A stretch of DNA of 64,000 nt, taken from NCBI RefSeq assembly GCF_964186585.1, contig NZ_OZ075067.1, forward strand, positions 186,001 to 250,000. Reading direction: 5' to 3'. Shown here piece after piece: positions 18,401 through 27,242 of this stretch. This stretch comes from Microbacterium sp. MM2322 (lineage in GTDB: Bacteria; Actinomycetota; Actinomycetes; Actinomycetales; Microbacteriaceae). A program made the translations under genes and the position numbers. Numbering within the stretch: position 1 is the first letter of the stretch; each line of letters begins with the position of its first letter. The notes beneath the pieces were generated by a model. It had not been told where the DNA came from. It saw nothing but the letters and a program-made list of their open reading frames with translations, and made no database searches.

Positions 18401-21400
18401 CGACTCGATCACGATGCGACCCGGCCGCACCGTCGCGGTCGACGTCCTGCAGAACGACTCCGACCCCGACGGCGACAAGTTCAACTTCGCCAAGGATGCC
18501 GTCGAGGTCCCCGACGTTCCTCAGCTCAGCGCGAAGGTGTCGGGGCAGCAGCTGCTGATCACGGCACCCGACAAGCCGATGCAGACGAGCGTCCTGTACA
18601 CGATCGCCGACGAGCGCGGCCTCCGCGCCACGACATCGGTGCAGATCACCGTCGATCCCGAGGTGCCCCTCGCGCTACCGATCGCCCGTGACGACCGCGT
18701 CCTTCCCGACCAGGTCGCGGAAGACGGCACGGTGACGGTCGACGTGCTCGCCAACGACGACGATCCCGATGGCACGAGGTCCGCCCTCGAGGTGTCGCTG
18801 GGCGAGGGCGGCGACAGGGCGCGCGTCGGTTCCGGCGGTCGCGTCAGCCTCACGGTCACCGACAAGCGGCAGCTGATCACGTACCTCGTCAAGGACGAAG
18901 ACGATCAGGTCGCGGCCGCGTTCATCCACGTTCCCGGACTCGCCGATCTGCCGCCGTCACTCATCTCGACCCAGGGCGTCACCGTCAAGAGCGGTGAGAC
19001 GATCGACCTGCCGCTGAGCGAGTACGTGCGCGCCTCGGGCGGCGGCGCCGTCGTCGTCACCGAGGCCGAGAAGGTCTCTGCGGCGCACAGCAACGGTGCG
19101 AGCCTCGTCAAGAACGAGACGACGCTCACCTACACGTCGGCCGAGCGCTACTTCGGTTCCGACGCGATCACGTTCGAGGTCACCGACGGCAGTGGGCCGG
19201 ACGACGACAAGGGTCGCAAGGCGACGTTGACCATCCCGATCACGGTGACGCCTCCCGACAACGAGCCGCCCACGATGACGGGCGCCTCGATCTCGGTCGC
19301 CCCCGGCGAGGGTCCCGCAACGCTGGGTCTGCGCGAACTCGTGAGCGATCCGGACCCGGGCGACATGGACAAGCTGACGTTCTCGCTCGCCTCCGACGCG
19401 CCCTCCGGCGTGAACGCGTCGATGGACGGGGATTCCCTCCAAGTCTCGGCTCAGCCGGACGTCGACAAGGGCACGCGATTCTCGTTGACGGTCCGTGTCA
19501 CCGACGGCGAGACCGACCCGGTCGAAGCGAACATCCAGGTGACGGTCACGGCGTCGACCCGCGAGCTGCCGTCGGTCAACGACGATGTCGTCCCGCAGGC
19601 GGACCAGGGCGAGACCGTGTCGGTCAACGTCTTGAAGAACGACGTCAACCCGTTCCCGGAAAAGGCGCTCGAGATCGTCAACACGCAGATCGAGACGGGC
19701 GACGTCACGAGCGTGAGGGCGTCCGGCCCGAATGTGGACGTGACCACGGCGAAGGAGTTCGTCGGCAACGTCGTCGTCCGCTACACGGTGCAGGATGCGA
19801 CGGGCGACGCTGACCGCCGCGTCGATGGTCGCGTCCGCATCACCGTCCAGGGGCGCCCGGATGCTCCCGGCAAGCCGACCGTCACCACCGTCCGGAGCCG
19901 GACCGTGGTCCTCAGCTGGACCCCGCCGGTCGACAACGGTCGCCGGATCTCGGGCTACACGGTCACCTCGACCGCGGGTGGGTACACCCGGGACTGCCCG
20001 TCCACGACGTGCACCCTCGACGGGCTCACGAACAACGTCGAGTACAACTTCGTCGTCACCGCGACCAACAGCGTCGGCGAGTCCGACCCGTCGGTGCCGT
20101 CCGAGACCGCGCGTCCCGACGTGCGGCCCGACCAGCCGGCGCCCCCGTCGCTCACGTTCGGCGACCGCAGTCTCGATGTCGCATGGAAGACGCCGCGCAC
20201 GGAGGGGTCGCCGGTCGAGAGCTACACGCTCGAGATCTCGCCCGCGCCGCCCTCCGGCGTCGCCCAGAAGACGGGTGTGACCGGGACCAAGGTGAAGTGG
20301 GACGGCCTGCAGAACGGTACGGAGTACCAGGTGCGGGTTCGCGCGCACAACCGCGCGCCCGAGCCGTCGGACTTCTCGCAGTGGTCTGCCGGGGAGATCC
20401 CGGCCGCCCCGCCGGCGGCGGCAGGGGCGCCCACGGTCGCACGTCTCGAGCCGGTCGGAAACCGTGCGCAGATGCGCGTCTCGTGGAACCCGCCTGCCGA
20501 GAACGGCGACGCCATCGCCGCCTACGAACTGCGCGTCATCCGCGGCGGCAGCGTCGTGCAGAAGATCTCGGTACCTGCGGGTCAGACCAGCCAGGCCGTC
20601 GTCGTCGACACCTCGCAGACCGACTACACGTACAGTGTGGCGGCGCGCAACAAGGCAGGGTGGGGCAAGTTCAGTCCCCAGTCGGCCCCCCGCCGCGCCT
20701 TCACGCCGCCGGGCGCGCCGTCGGGTGTCACCGCGGGCGAAGGCGACAACCAGGTCACGGTCCAGTGGCAGCCGGCCGCGGCGAACGGCGCGAACGCGAA
20801 CGAGATCCAGTACCAGTACAACGTGAACGGTGGCGGATGGCGTGCCGACTGGGTCGCGGGCGGCGGTTCGGGCACGTCCGGCACGATCGGCAACGGCGTC
20901 GTCAACAACAACGGCGCGTACACGGTCCAGATTCGGGCCGTGGCCACCGCGGACGGCACGACGTACGAGGGACCCGCGTCGGCGGCATCCAACCAGGTCG
21001 CGCCGTACGGACAGATCGGCAACCCTGCCGCCAGCGCATCGCGCGCCGGCAACGGGCAGACGATCTCGATGAGCTGGTCGTCGCCCGCACCCAACGGGCG
21101 GCCGGTCACGACCGAGATCCGCACGGGTGACGGCCGAGGATGGCGCGTCGTGGCGGCCTCGGGCACCGAGAACTACGACGTGGGCTACAGCAAGACGCGC
21201 ACGATCGAAGTGCGCACGAGCGCTGCGGGCAGCCAGACCACGACCGCGCAGGCGAGCGCGACGACCGTTGACGCTCCGCCGCCGCCGCAGCCGGAGGTGT
21301 GGGTGACCAAGGGAGACGGTGGTCCGGAAGCATGCGCCAACGGCTGCTACTACTTCGTCGTCAACACCAAGAACTTCCCCGGGGGAAGCTATCGGATCGA

Positions 21401-21575
21401 CTGCAACGCGACCGGTGACCCCAACTTCAACAACTACAACGGACCGTTCAACGTTCCCTCCGACGGATCGGTGCAGCTCACGTGCTGGCACGGTTCCGAC
21501 GACGTGGACGTCTGGGTGGACATCCTCGGGTGGGGCGGCGACGTGGACACCGAGAAACGCTTCTGGGCCAAGTAG
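15465..21575 (+). CDS. Giant Ig-like/FN3 surface protein, first gene of PFNA-type cluster
   Basis: This is a 2036-residue membrane-anchored protein. One hydrophobic segment at about 13-33 acts as a signal anchor. About 35-340 is a beta-propeller-like region, followed by an acidic stretch (GEGEEEEETTEET). From about 390 to 1455 there are about ten Ig-like repeats of the Big_9/cadherin-like type, each with a VLxNDxDxDGD-like turn. FN3 domains follow from about 1460 to 1940 (VVLSWTPPVDNGRRISGYTV is the first). The last 85 residues are Cys-containing (EACANGCYYFVV). In bifidobacteria the FN3 gene of the PFNA cluster is a surface protein. The ATG at 15465 has GGGGGGAG upstream; an in-frame ATG at 15432 is less likely. 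Confidence 0.85.
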   Translation: MKSFSWLRSRPKTLASIGAVTAAVVAVSVLALTYEGEPTTEVDLNDGGVWLTKQTSLLVGHFNNESRVLDGGLRTLSGDYDIQQAGNRVLVTDQTENTATAIDPARVVLSDSADIPSGSTVVLGGPTVATIDEDGALRAAPFTSIAAVGKEAGDPIAKLGRGAAVTVSTAGVVYAVSAKSGKIFAYGPNAEGTFAQTAERELEGIDAGDELAITAVGGVSVVLDRTTSTLYTTDGLQTDAPKDAVLQQPSNVTDTVALATPSQLVRVPLDGSEPVVKDAGGEGSPAQPVYVAGCAYGAWSGSGAFVRDCAGDSDDVQKTIKGVDQKSQLRFRVNRDVVVLNDVFGGSAWMASDALQQVDNWEDITPPEGEGEEEEETTEETIQSTLPERSDKNTPPVAESDRYGVRPGRTTVLPVLENDLDADGDVLVAKVASPPSIGKITPIYNGTALQIAMPEDASGTTSFTYEVSDGRGGKDSARVALTVRPLSENSAPIQKRKTAITVENSGVVSYNVLTDWVDPDGDDIFLQSVSPDGGDEAEFTSDGQITYRAIGGTQGRKDVPITVSDGTDSGQGVARYDIRPLGTTLPVTNADHVVTRPDRPVTVRPLSNDTSTGSEQLRLTRVDDVEGGGTVTRDYSDKSFTFQSAKTGTYYATYLASAGANSAPGIVRIDVLPEEDSDVAPIAVRDVALLPAGGDVLVNVLGNDTDPAGGILVVQSVTVEEDSGIAAAVLGHETIRVSDQASLDKQVRLSYTISNGSQSAKGEVIVIPIPAPEKLRPPIAVDDEVVVRVGDVVTIPVMDNDYHPNNDEIHISPELVPPLVDEADGDLFVSEDTLRFRAGPEPKTVNATYEVEDSTGQRDAGYVTIRILPRDDDANAAPRPRDVTVRALGGSGVTVPIDLNGIDADGDSVELVGLASSPQKGKVSAIEADSFTYTAFEDSVGVDRFRYRVRDALGKEATATVEVGIAPAESTNQAPYAVRDSITMRPGRTVAVDVLQNDSDPDGDKFNFAKDAVEVPDVPQLSAKVSGQQLLITAPDKPMQTSVLYTIADERGLRATTSVQITVDPEVPLALPIARDDRVLPDQVAEDGTVTVDVLANDDDPDGTRSALEVSLGEGGDRARVGSGGRVSLTVTDKRQLITYLVKDEDDQVAAAFIHVPGLADLPPSLISTQGVTVKSGETIDLPLSEYVRASGGGAVVVTEAEKVSAAHSNGASLVKNETTLTYTSAERYFGSDAITFEVTDGSGPDDDKGRKATLTIPITVTPPDNEPPTMTGASISVAPGEGPATLGLRELVSDPDPGDMDKLTFSLASDAPSGVNASMDGDSLQVSAQPDVDKGTRFSLTVRVTDGETDPVEANIQVTVTASTRELPSVNDDVVPQADQGETVSVNVLKNDVNPFPEKALEIVNTQIETGDVTSVRASGPNVDVTTAKEFVGNVVVRYTVQDATGDADRRVDGRVRITVQGRPDAPGKPTVTTVRSRTVVLSWTPPVDNGRRISGYTVTSTAGGYTRDCPSTTCTLDGLTNNVEYNFVVTATNSVGESDPSVPSETARPDVRPDQPAPPSLTFGDRSLDVAWKTPRTEGSPVESYTLEISPAPPSGVAQKTGVTGTKVKWDGLQNGTEYQVRVRAHNRAPEPSDFSQWSAGEIPAAPPAAAGAPTVARLEPVGNRAQMRVSWNPPAENGDAIAAYELRVIRGGSVVQKISVPAGQTSQAVVVDTSQTDYTYSVAARNKAGWGKFSPQSAPRRAFTPPGAPSGVTAGEGDNQVTVQWQPAAANGANANEIQYQYNVNGGGWRADWVAGGGSGTSGTIGNGVVNNNGAYTVQIRAVATADGTTYEGPASAASNQVAPYGQIGNPAASASRAGNGQTISMSWSSPAPNGRPVTTEIRTGDGRGWRVVAASGTENYDVGYSKTRTIEVRTSAAGSQTTTAQASATTVDAPPPPQPEVWVTKGDGGPEACANGCYYFVVNTKNFPGGSYRIDCNATGDPNFNNYNGPFNVPSDGSVQLTCWHGSDDVDVWVDILGWGGDVDTEKRFWAK

Positions 21576-21617
21576 GACCAGTGCACACGATGACGATCAC
21601 GAAGAAGGACTGAACGA

Positions 21618-22589
21618 ATGAGCATGACCCCCGAACAGGCGGCCTGGTTCCGCGAGACGTTCACCCGACTCGTCGACAACGTCGACCAGGCGCTGATGGG
21701 CAAGCGCGAGGTCGTCGGTCTCGTCCTGGCCGCCATGCTGGCCGAGGGCCACGTGCTGCTCGAGGACGCGCCCGGCACGGGTAAGACGAGCCTCGCGAAG
21801 GCGCTCGCCGCCAGCGTGCAGGGCTCGTCCACCCGCATCCAGTTCACGCCCGACCTGCTGCCCTCCGACGTGACCGGTGTCACGATCTACGACCAGCAGA
21901 ACCACAAGTTCGAGTTCCACAAGGGGCCGGTCTTCGCGTCGATCGTGCTCGCGGACGAGATCAACCGTGCGTCGCCGAAGACCCAGTCCGCGCTCCTCGA
22001 GGTCATGGAGGAGTCCCGCGTGACCGTCGACGGTGTGCCCCACGAGGTGGGTCGCCCGTTCCTCGTCATCGCGACGCAGAACCCGATCGAGCAGGCCGGC
22101 ACGTACAAGCTGCCCGAGGCGCAGCTCGACCGCTTCATGATCAAGACCTCGATCGGCTACCCGTCGCTCGCCGTCGCGGAGCGGATCCTCGCCGGCGACG
22201 TCGATCGCAACCCCTCGTCGAAGCTCAGCCCCGTCATCACCACGAAGGCGGTCGCCGACATGGCCGACCTCGCCGCCACGGTCCACGTCGACCCCGCCGT
22301 CGCGCGCTACGCCGCGCAGCTGGTCGAGTCGACCCGCGAGTCCGACGACACCAAGCTCGGCGTCTCGGTGCGCGGCGCGATCTCGATGATGCGCATCGCG
22401 CGCGTGGTCGCGGCATCCCAGGGGCGGCACTACATCATCCCCGACGACGTGAAGGCACTCGCCGCTCCCGTCTGGACCCACCGTCTCGTCCTCGACCCTG
22501 AGGCCGAGTTCTCGGGAACGACGCCCGTGTCGATCATCGAACGTGCGCTCGCTCAGGTCGAGGCACCTCTCGCGAGGGCGTCCGCCTGA
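21618..22589 (+). CDS. MoxR-family AAA+ ATPase
   Basis: This is a 323-residue AAA+ ATPase of the MoxR type, which acts as a chaperone with DUF58/VWA partners. Walker A is EDAPGTGKTS (about 49-58), Walker B is SIVLADEINRASPKT (about 111-125), sensor 1 is IATQNPIEQ, and an arginine-finger region follows (LPEAQLDRF). The ribosome site AAGAAGGAC is 8 bases before the ATG. It is the second gene of the unit and overlaps the DUF58 gene by TGATG. The MoxR-DUF58-transglutaminase triple is widespread; its molecular job is unknown. Confidence 0.93.
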   Translation: MSMTPEQAAWFRETFTRLVDNVDQALMGKREVVGLVLAAMLAEGHVLLEDAPGTGKTSLAKALAASVQGSSTRIQFTPDLLPSDVTGVTIYDQQNHKFEFHKGPVFASIVLADEINRASPKTQSALLEVMEESRVTVDGVPHEVGRPFLVIATQNPIEQAGTYKLPEAQLDRFMIKTSIGYPSLAVAERILAGDVDRNPSSKLSPVITTKAVADMADLAATVHVDPAVARYAAQLVESTRESDDTKLGVSVRGAISMMRIARVVAASQGRHYIIPDDVKALAAPVWTHRLVLDPEAEFSGTTPVSIIERALAQVEAPLARASA

Positions 22590-23920
22590 TGACGATGACG
22601 CCGGAGACGGTCGCCGAGGCGCCGGAGGCGCCCGGCGCCTCCGGCGTCCCCGAGAACACCGCCGAGGACGCGCCGCAGCTCGCCCCGCGGGAGGCCACGC
22701 GTGCCGAGAAGCTGCGCGAGGATGCGGTCGTGTGGGCGCGCCGCGCAGGTCGCCGCGCCGCCATCATCGCCGAGGTCATCCAGCTCACGGGGTGGGTGGT
22801 CATCGCCGTCGGCATCGTGCTCTGGATCACCGCCTTCGCGCTCGGGTGGCAGGAGGCGTTCGTCGCGGCCATCGTTGCGACCGTGGTCGCGCTCCTGTGC
22901 GTCGGATTCCTCTTCGGTCGGACCGCCTACGAGGTCGACCTCGACCTCACTCGCACCCGCGTCGTGGTGGGCGAGCGAGCCGTCGGCGCGCTGAAGCTGG
23001 CCAACCGCACCTCCCGCCCCCTGCTCCCCGCCGAAATCGTCCTCCCGGTCGGATCCGGTCGCGGCGTCTTCCAAGTGCCGCGCCTCCAGGCGGGGGAGGA
23101 CCACGAGGAACTCTTCGCGATCCCCACGACGCACCGCGCGGTGTTGGCCGTCGGTCCGGTGAGCGTCCTCCGGGGCGATCCGCTCGGCCTCTTCGAGCGC
23201 ACGAACGACCGACGCCAGGCCGTCGACCTGTTCGTCCACCCGCGGACGCTGCCTCTCGAGGGTCTCTCACTCGGTCAGATGCGCGACCTCGAGGGTCTGC
23301 CCGACCAGCACCTCGCCCGCGACGACGTGTCGTTCCACGCGCTCCGCGAGTACCAGCCGGGCGATGACCTCCGCCACGTGCACTGGAAGTCCACCGCCCG
23401 GACGGGGACCCTCATGGTCCGCGAGTACGAGCAGACCCGCCGGTCGCACTTCGTCGTCGCCCTGTCGACGCATCCCGGTGAGTACCGCGATGCCGAGGAG
23501 TTCGAAACCGCCATCTCCATCGCCGGTTCCGTCGGACTCCGGGCGCTCCGCGATTCGCGCACGCTCGACGTCCGCACCTCGGCGGGCAAGATCCGTGCCG
23601 AGACCGGCCGCCGCTACCTCGACTCGCTCTCTGCCCTCGAGACGACGAAGCCCCGTGACGGCGGCATCGTCGCGCTCGCCGGCATCCTGGCCGCGCATTC
23701 ACCGGATGCCGCTGTCGCCGTCCTCCTGTGCGGGTCGACGGTCGACCCGGCACAGCTCCGCCTCGCCTGCGCGCGCGTGCCGTTCGGCGTCCGCACCCTC
23801 GCGATCGTCGCCGACTCGCGTCTCGACTCTCCCGTGCTGCGCCGCGTGGGCGACGCCGACGTCGTCGCCCTGGGCGAACTCGATCAGCTTCCCAACGCGC
23901 TCCGCAAGGTGCTGTCATGA
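22589..23920 (+). CDS. DUF58 membrane protein
   Basis: This is a 443-residue protein with an acidic, Ala/Pro-rich N-terminus, two membrane segments between about 60 and 112, and a cytoplasmic beta-rich part. The DUF58 core is near 250-300 (HALREYQPGDDLRHVHWKST, then LMVREYEQTRRS), followed by a VWA-like fold. It overlaps the MoxR gene upstream and the transglutaminase-like gene downstream by 1 and 4 bases. DUF58 proteins pair with MoxR ATPases. Function unknown beyond that. Confidence 0.92.
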   Translation: MTMTPETVAEAPEAPGASGVPENTAEDAPQLAPREATRAEKLREDAVVWARRAGRRAAIIAEVIQLTGWVVIAVGIVLWITAFALGWQEAFVAAIVATVVALLCVGFLFGRTAYEVDLDLTRTRVVVGERAVGALKLANRTSRPLLPAEIVLPVGSGRGVFQVPRLQAGEDHEELFAIPTTHRAVLAVGPVSVLRGDPLGLFERTNDRRQAVDLFVHPRTLPLEGLSLGQMRDLEGLPDQHLARDDVSFHALREYQPGDDLRHVHWKSTARTGTLMVREYEQTRRSHFVVALSTHPGEYRDAEEFETAISIAGSVGLRALRDSRTLDVRTSAGKIRAETGRRYLDSLSALETTKPRDGGIVALAGILAAHSPDAAVAVLLCGSTVDPAQLRLACARVPFGVRTLAIVADSRLDSPVLRRVGDADVVALGELDQLPNALRKVLS

Positions 23921-26229
23921 ATCGTCTGGCCGTTCTCCAGATCCCGGGCGCGACGTGGCGGCGTCTCATCGCCGACGTCAGCGCCATCGTTCTCCTCCTG
24001 GCCGTCGGCATCGTCGGGTTCGCCGCGACCTTCGACGGCCCCTCCTACATCGTCGCGTCGGCGGGGGCGCTGGTGCTCGGACTCGCGCTCGCCTGGGTGG
24101 GAGCGCGGTGGCGATGGGGCATCCTGTCGCTCGCGGGGGCGACGGTGGCCCTCTACTTCCTTCTCGGTGGCGCGCTGGCTCTGCCCCGCACGACCTTCCT
24201 CGGCGTCGTCCCGACGCTTGAGACCTGGCGGCAGTTGGCGATCGGCGTCGTCACATCCTGGAAGGACCTCCTGACCACGGTGCCGCCGGTCGACGCGGGG
24301 GACGGGCACCTGATCGTGCCCTTCCTCACGACGCTCGTGGCCGCGGTCACCACCGCGTCGCTGGCCTTCCGGCTGCGCCGCGCGGCGGGGGCGCTGATTC
24401 CCGCTTCGCTCTACATCGCCGGCGAGATCCTGATGGGTACGGCGCAGACCGTGGCCCCCGTCGTCCAGGGCGCTCTGTTCGTCGTGGTCGCGGTCATCTG
24501 GCTCTCGCTCCGCACGATGTGGAGCCCGGAGCGCACCGCGGTCGAGGCCGCCGCCCCCGGAGTGGATGCCTCGCGCGCCGCGCGGCTGCGTCGTCTCGTC
24601 TCGGGTGGGATCGTCCTCGCCCTGGCGACCGGCGCGGGAGCCGCCGTCGCGGCCACCGCTGCCCCGCCCACGCAGCGCTACATCCTGCGGGACTTCGTCG
24701 TCCCGCCCTTCGACATCCACGATTACGCGAGCCCGCTGCAGTCCTGGCGCAAGTACGTCCGCGACTTCAAGACGGAGCCGCTGTTCACCGTCACGGGTTT
24801 CCCGAAGGACGGGCGCGTCCGACTCGCGACGATGGACGCCTACGACGGTGTCGTCTACAACGTCGCCGAGGACGGTGCGGGCTCCTCCAGCGCGTTCACC
24901 GCCGTCCGGTCGAACATGTCGCCGGAGGCCGAGGGCAGTGAGACCAAGGTGCGCGTCGACATCGAGAACCTCTCCGGGGTCTGGTTGCCGTCCGTCGGTT
25001 CGGCACGCGACATCACCTTCGACGGCGATCGTGCGAACGATCTGCGCCGGGGCGCCCACTTCAACGACGCGACCGGGACCGCTGTGGTCACCTCGGGTGT
25101 CCGCTCGGGAGACGCGTACACGATCGACACGATCATCCCGCGGATCCCGGCGGACGAGCAGATCGCCGACGAGCCGTTCGCGCCGCTGAAGATGCCGAAG
25201 CAGACCGGCATCCCGCAGGCACTCAGTGAGATCGCCTCGGATGCCACGGAAGACGCCGAGACGCCGATCGAGCAGGCGCGCGCTCTCGAGAGCTACCTGC
25301 AGACCGACGGCTACTTCAGCCACGGTCTCGCCGACGACGTGTACTCGCCGTCGGGTCACGGTGCCGCGCGCATCAACACGCTCGTGTCGAACGAGCAGAT
25401 GGTCGGCGACGACGAGCAGTACGCCGTCGCGATGGCACTCATGGCCACCCAGCTCGGCATGCCCGCGCGGGTCGTCATGGGCTGGCACCCCGCCGAGGGC
25501 GAGAAGGATGCCGGTGGTGTCTTCACCGCGACGGGCGACAACATGCACGCCTGGGTCGAGATCGCTTTCGAGGGGGCCGGCTGGGTGCCCTTCGACCCGA
25601 CTCCCGATGAGGACAACGAGCCGAGCCAGCAGAACACCAAGCCGCGCGCCAATCCCAAGCCGCAGGTTCTGCAGCCGCCGCCGCCTGCGCAGGAGCCGGC
25701 TGAGCTTCCGCCGGCCCTCGCTGAGGAGCGCGACCAGGACGAAGAAGAAGACCCCGGCCCCGACTGGCTCGGACCGGTGCTGCTGTGGACGGCCGGAGGG
25801 CTCGGCACGATTCTCCTGTTGATGTCGCCGTTCCTCGTGGTCGGCGGGATCAAGGCTGCTCGGCGCACGCGCCGCCTCCGTGCCGAGCGCACGGCCGACC
25901 GGGTCTCCGGCGGCTGGGACGAGCTCGTCGACCGCGCCGTCGATTACCGCGTGAGCGTTCCGCCGGGATCCACCCGCGCCGAGAGTGCGACCGTCGTGGG
26001 TGAGGCCTTCGACGGACCCCGCGTTGCGACGCTCGCTCAGCGGGCCGACGCCGACGTGTACGGTCCCGGCGACCCGACCCCCGAGGACGTGGACACGTTC
26101 TGGCGCGAGATCGATGAGATCGTCGCCGGAATGGCCGGCGGCTCGACGTTCTGGCAGCGCCTGCGCGCGCGATTGAGCCTTCGGTCGCTGCGCCGGAACC
26201 GGGCGAACCGATCGGTGCGCCGGCGATGA
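23917..26229 (+). CDS. Transglutaminase-like membrane protein lacking the catalytic cysteine
   Basis: This is a 770-residue protein with about seven membrane segments in the first 240 residues, an outer domain, a transglutaminase-like core near 440-570, a Pro/Glu-rich linker, a further membrane segment near 617-640 and a cytoplasmic tail. The core keeps His544 (NMHAWVEI) and Asp560 (FDPTPD), but the usual catalytic Cys position reads GDDEQYA, placing Asp499 there. It is therefore probably not a classical transglutaminase or protease; a binding role is more likely. The start is the ATGA overlap at 23917. Confidence 0.88.
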   Translation: MNRLAVLQIPGATWRRLIADVSAIVLLLAVGIVGFAATFDGPSYIVASAGALVLGLALAWVGARWRWGILSLAGATVALYFLLGGALALPRTTFLGVVPTLETWRQLAIGVVTSWKDLLTTVPPVDAGDGHLIVPFLTTLVAAVTTASLAFRLRRAAGALIPASLYIAGEILMGTAQTVAPVVQGALFVVVAVIWLSLRTMWSPERTAVEAAAPGVDASRAARLRRLVSGGIVLALATGAGAAVAATAAPPTQRYILRDFVVPPFDIHDYASPLQSWRKYVRDFKTEPLFTVTGFPKDGRVRLATMDAYDGVVYNVAEDGAGSSSAFTAVRSNMSPEAEGSETKVRVDIENLSGVWLPSVGSARDITFDGDRANDLRRGAHFNDATGTAVVTSGVRSGDAYTIDTIIPRIPADEQIADEPFAPLKMPKQTGIPQALSEIASDATEDAETPIEQARALESYLQTDGYFSHGLADDVYSPSGHGAARINTLVSNEQMVGDDEQYAVAMALMATQLGMPARVVMGWHPAEGEKDAGGVFTATGDNMHAWVEIAFEGAGWVPFDPTPDEDNEPSQQNTKPRANPKPQVLQPPPPAQEPAELPPALAEERDQDEEEDPGPDWLGPVLLWTAGGLGTILLLMSPFLVVGGIKAARRTRRLRAERTADRVSGGWDELVDRAVDYRVSVPPGSTRAESATVVGEAFDGPRVATLAQRADADVYGPGDPTPEDVDTFWREIDEIVAGMAGGSTFWQRLRARLSLRSLRRNRANRSVRRR

Positions 26230-27242
26230 CCGAGCGTCCGCCAGCGACGATGCGTCACCGCATCCTCGCGGTCGTCATCGACTCCGCGTTGGGCGGAGCC
26301 GTTGCCGCGGTGGTGTCCGGGATCGTCGTGGCGCTCTCGGTGCTCTCGGCCGGCGCCGTGTCGATACTTCTCCTTGCGCCGGTATTGGCCGTCGCCCTGA
26401 CCGCATGGTTCTTCGTCTACACGGCCCTGCAAGGCGGCCGGGGGTCGTTCGGCATGCGGTTCATGGGACTGCGACTCGAGCATGCCGCGGACGATGCCGG
26501 CCTCGGTTTCGGCCGCGCGCTGGGCCGGAACCTCGTCTGGGCAGTGACCAGCAGCGTCGTGGTGGGACTGTTCTCGCCCCTGTTCGACGCGTCCCGGTGG
26601 CGCCGCGGCTGGCACGACTTCGCCTCCGGCGCCGTCATGATCGACGCCGTTCCGGTTCCGGCGCCCCGGCCCCCCGCGACCGTCGAGGCGGTCCCGGCGC
26701 ACGTCGAACCGGTCCATGCCCCCGTGGCTGCTGCCGTCTCCGCGCCCGTCGCGGCGGCGACCCCGGAAGGGGGGAACCTGCCGGCGCCCGCGTGGGCCCC
26801 GGCATCCGTCCCGCCGAACCGCCGCATGCCCCGGACGCTTCCGGTCGACGTGATCTCGACGGTTCCGGGTGTGCCGCACCGCGAGGGGCGGCCCACATCG
26901 GCGGAGCGGGCCGCGCCGCCCGTGATCGCGATCCTCCGGTGGGATGACGGCACCCGCCACACCGTGTACGAGGACACCCTGTTCGGGCGCGGACCCGGGC
27001 AGCAGGCCGGACGGGCGAGTGTGCCGGTTCGCGACGAGACGCTGTCGCTGTCCAAGACGCACTTCGAGATCGGCGCGGATGACGCGGGCACGTGGGTTCT
27101 CGACCGGCACTCGCTCAACGGCGTCGTGATCGTCCGCGGCGGACAGCCGCAGCGGCTCGTCCCCGGGACACCTGCCCGTATCTGGTCGGGTGACGCGCTC
27201 GAGCTCGGCGATCGACGCCTGACCGTGGAGACTGCCCGATGA
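26226..27242 (+). CDS. RDD membrane domain fused to FHA domain
   Basis: This is a 338-residue protein. An RDD-type membrane domain (about 8-145) starts MRHRILAVVIDSALGGA and contains FGMRFMGLRL. A Pro/Ala linker follows. A C-terminal FHA domain (about 235-335) has FGRGPG, SLSKTHFEI and the NG turn (HSLNGVVI), the set that reads phosphothreonine. It is a probable membrane target or partner of the kinase encoded three genes downstream. It overlaps both neighbours by ATGA. Confidence 0.9.
   Translation: MTERPPATMRHRILAVVIDSALGGAVAAVVSGIVVALSVLSAGAVSILLLAPVLAVALTAWFFVYTALQGGRGSFGMRFMGLRLEHAADDAGLGFGRALGRNLVWAVTSSVVVGLFSPLFDASRWRRGWHDFASGAVMIDAVPVPAPRPPATVEAVPAHVEPVHAPVAAAVSAPVAAATPEGGNLPAPAWAPASVPPNRRMPRTLPVDVISTVPGVPHREGRPTSAERAAPPVIAILRWDDGTRHTVYEDTLFGRGPGQQAGRASVPVRDETLSLSKTHFEIGADDAGTWVLDRHSLNGVVIVRGGQPQRLVPGTPARIWSGDALELGDRRLTVETAR

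Noticed and set aside
18957-21491. An 844-codon - strand frame within the giant protein gene
   Set aside because: Shadow frame; Arg/Gly/Asp-rich with no domain pattern, and the + strand Ig/FN3 repeats are clear.
21589-21612. Seven-codon frame MTITKKD before the MoxR gene
   Set aside because: Too short to judge, and its sequence is explained by the ribosome site AAGAAGGAC of the MoxR gene.
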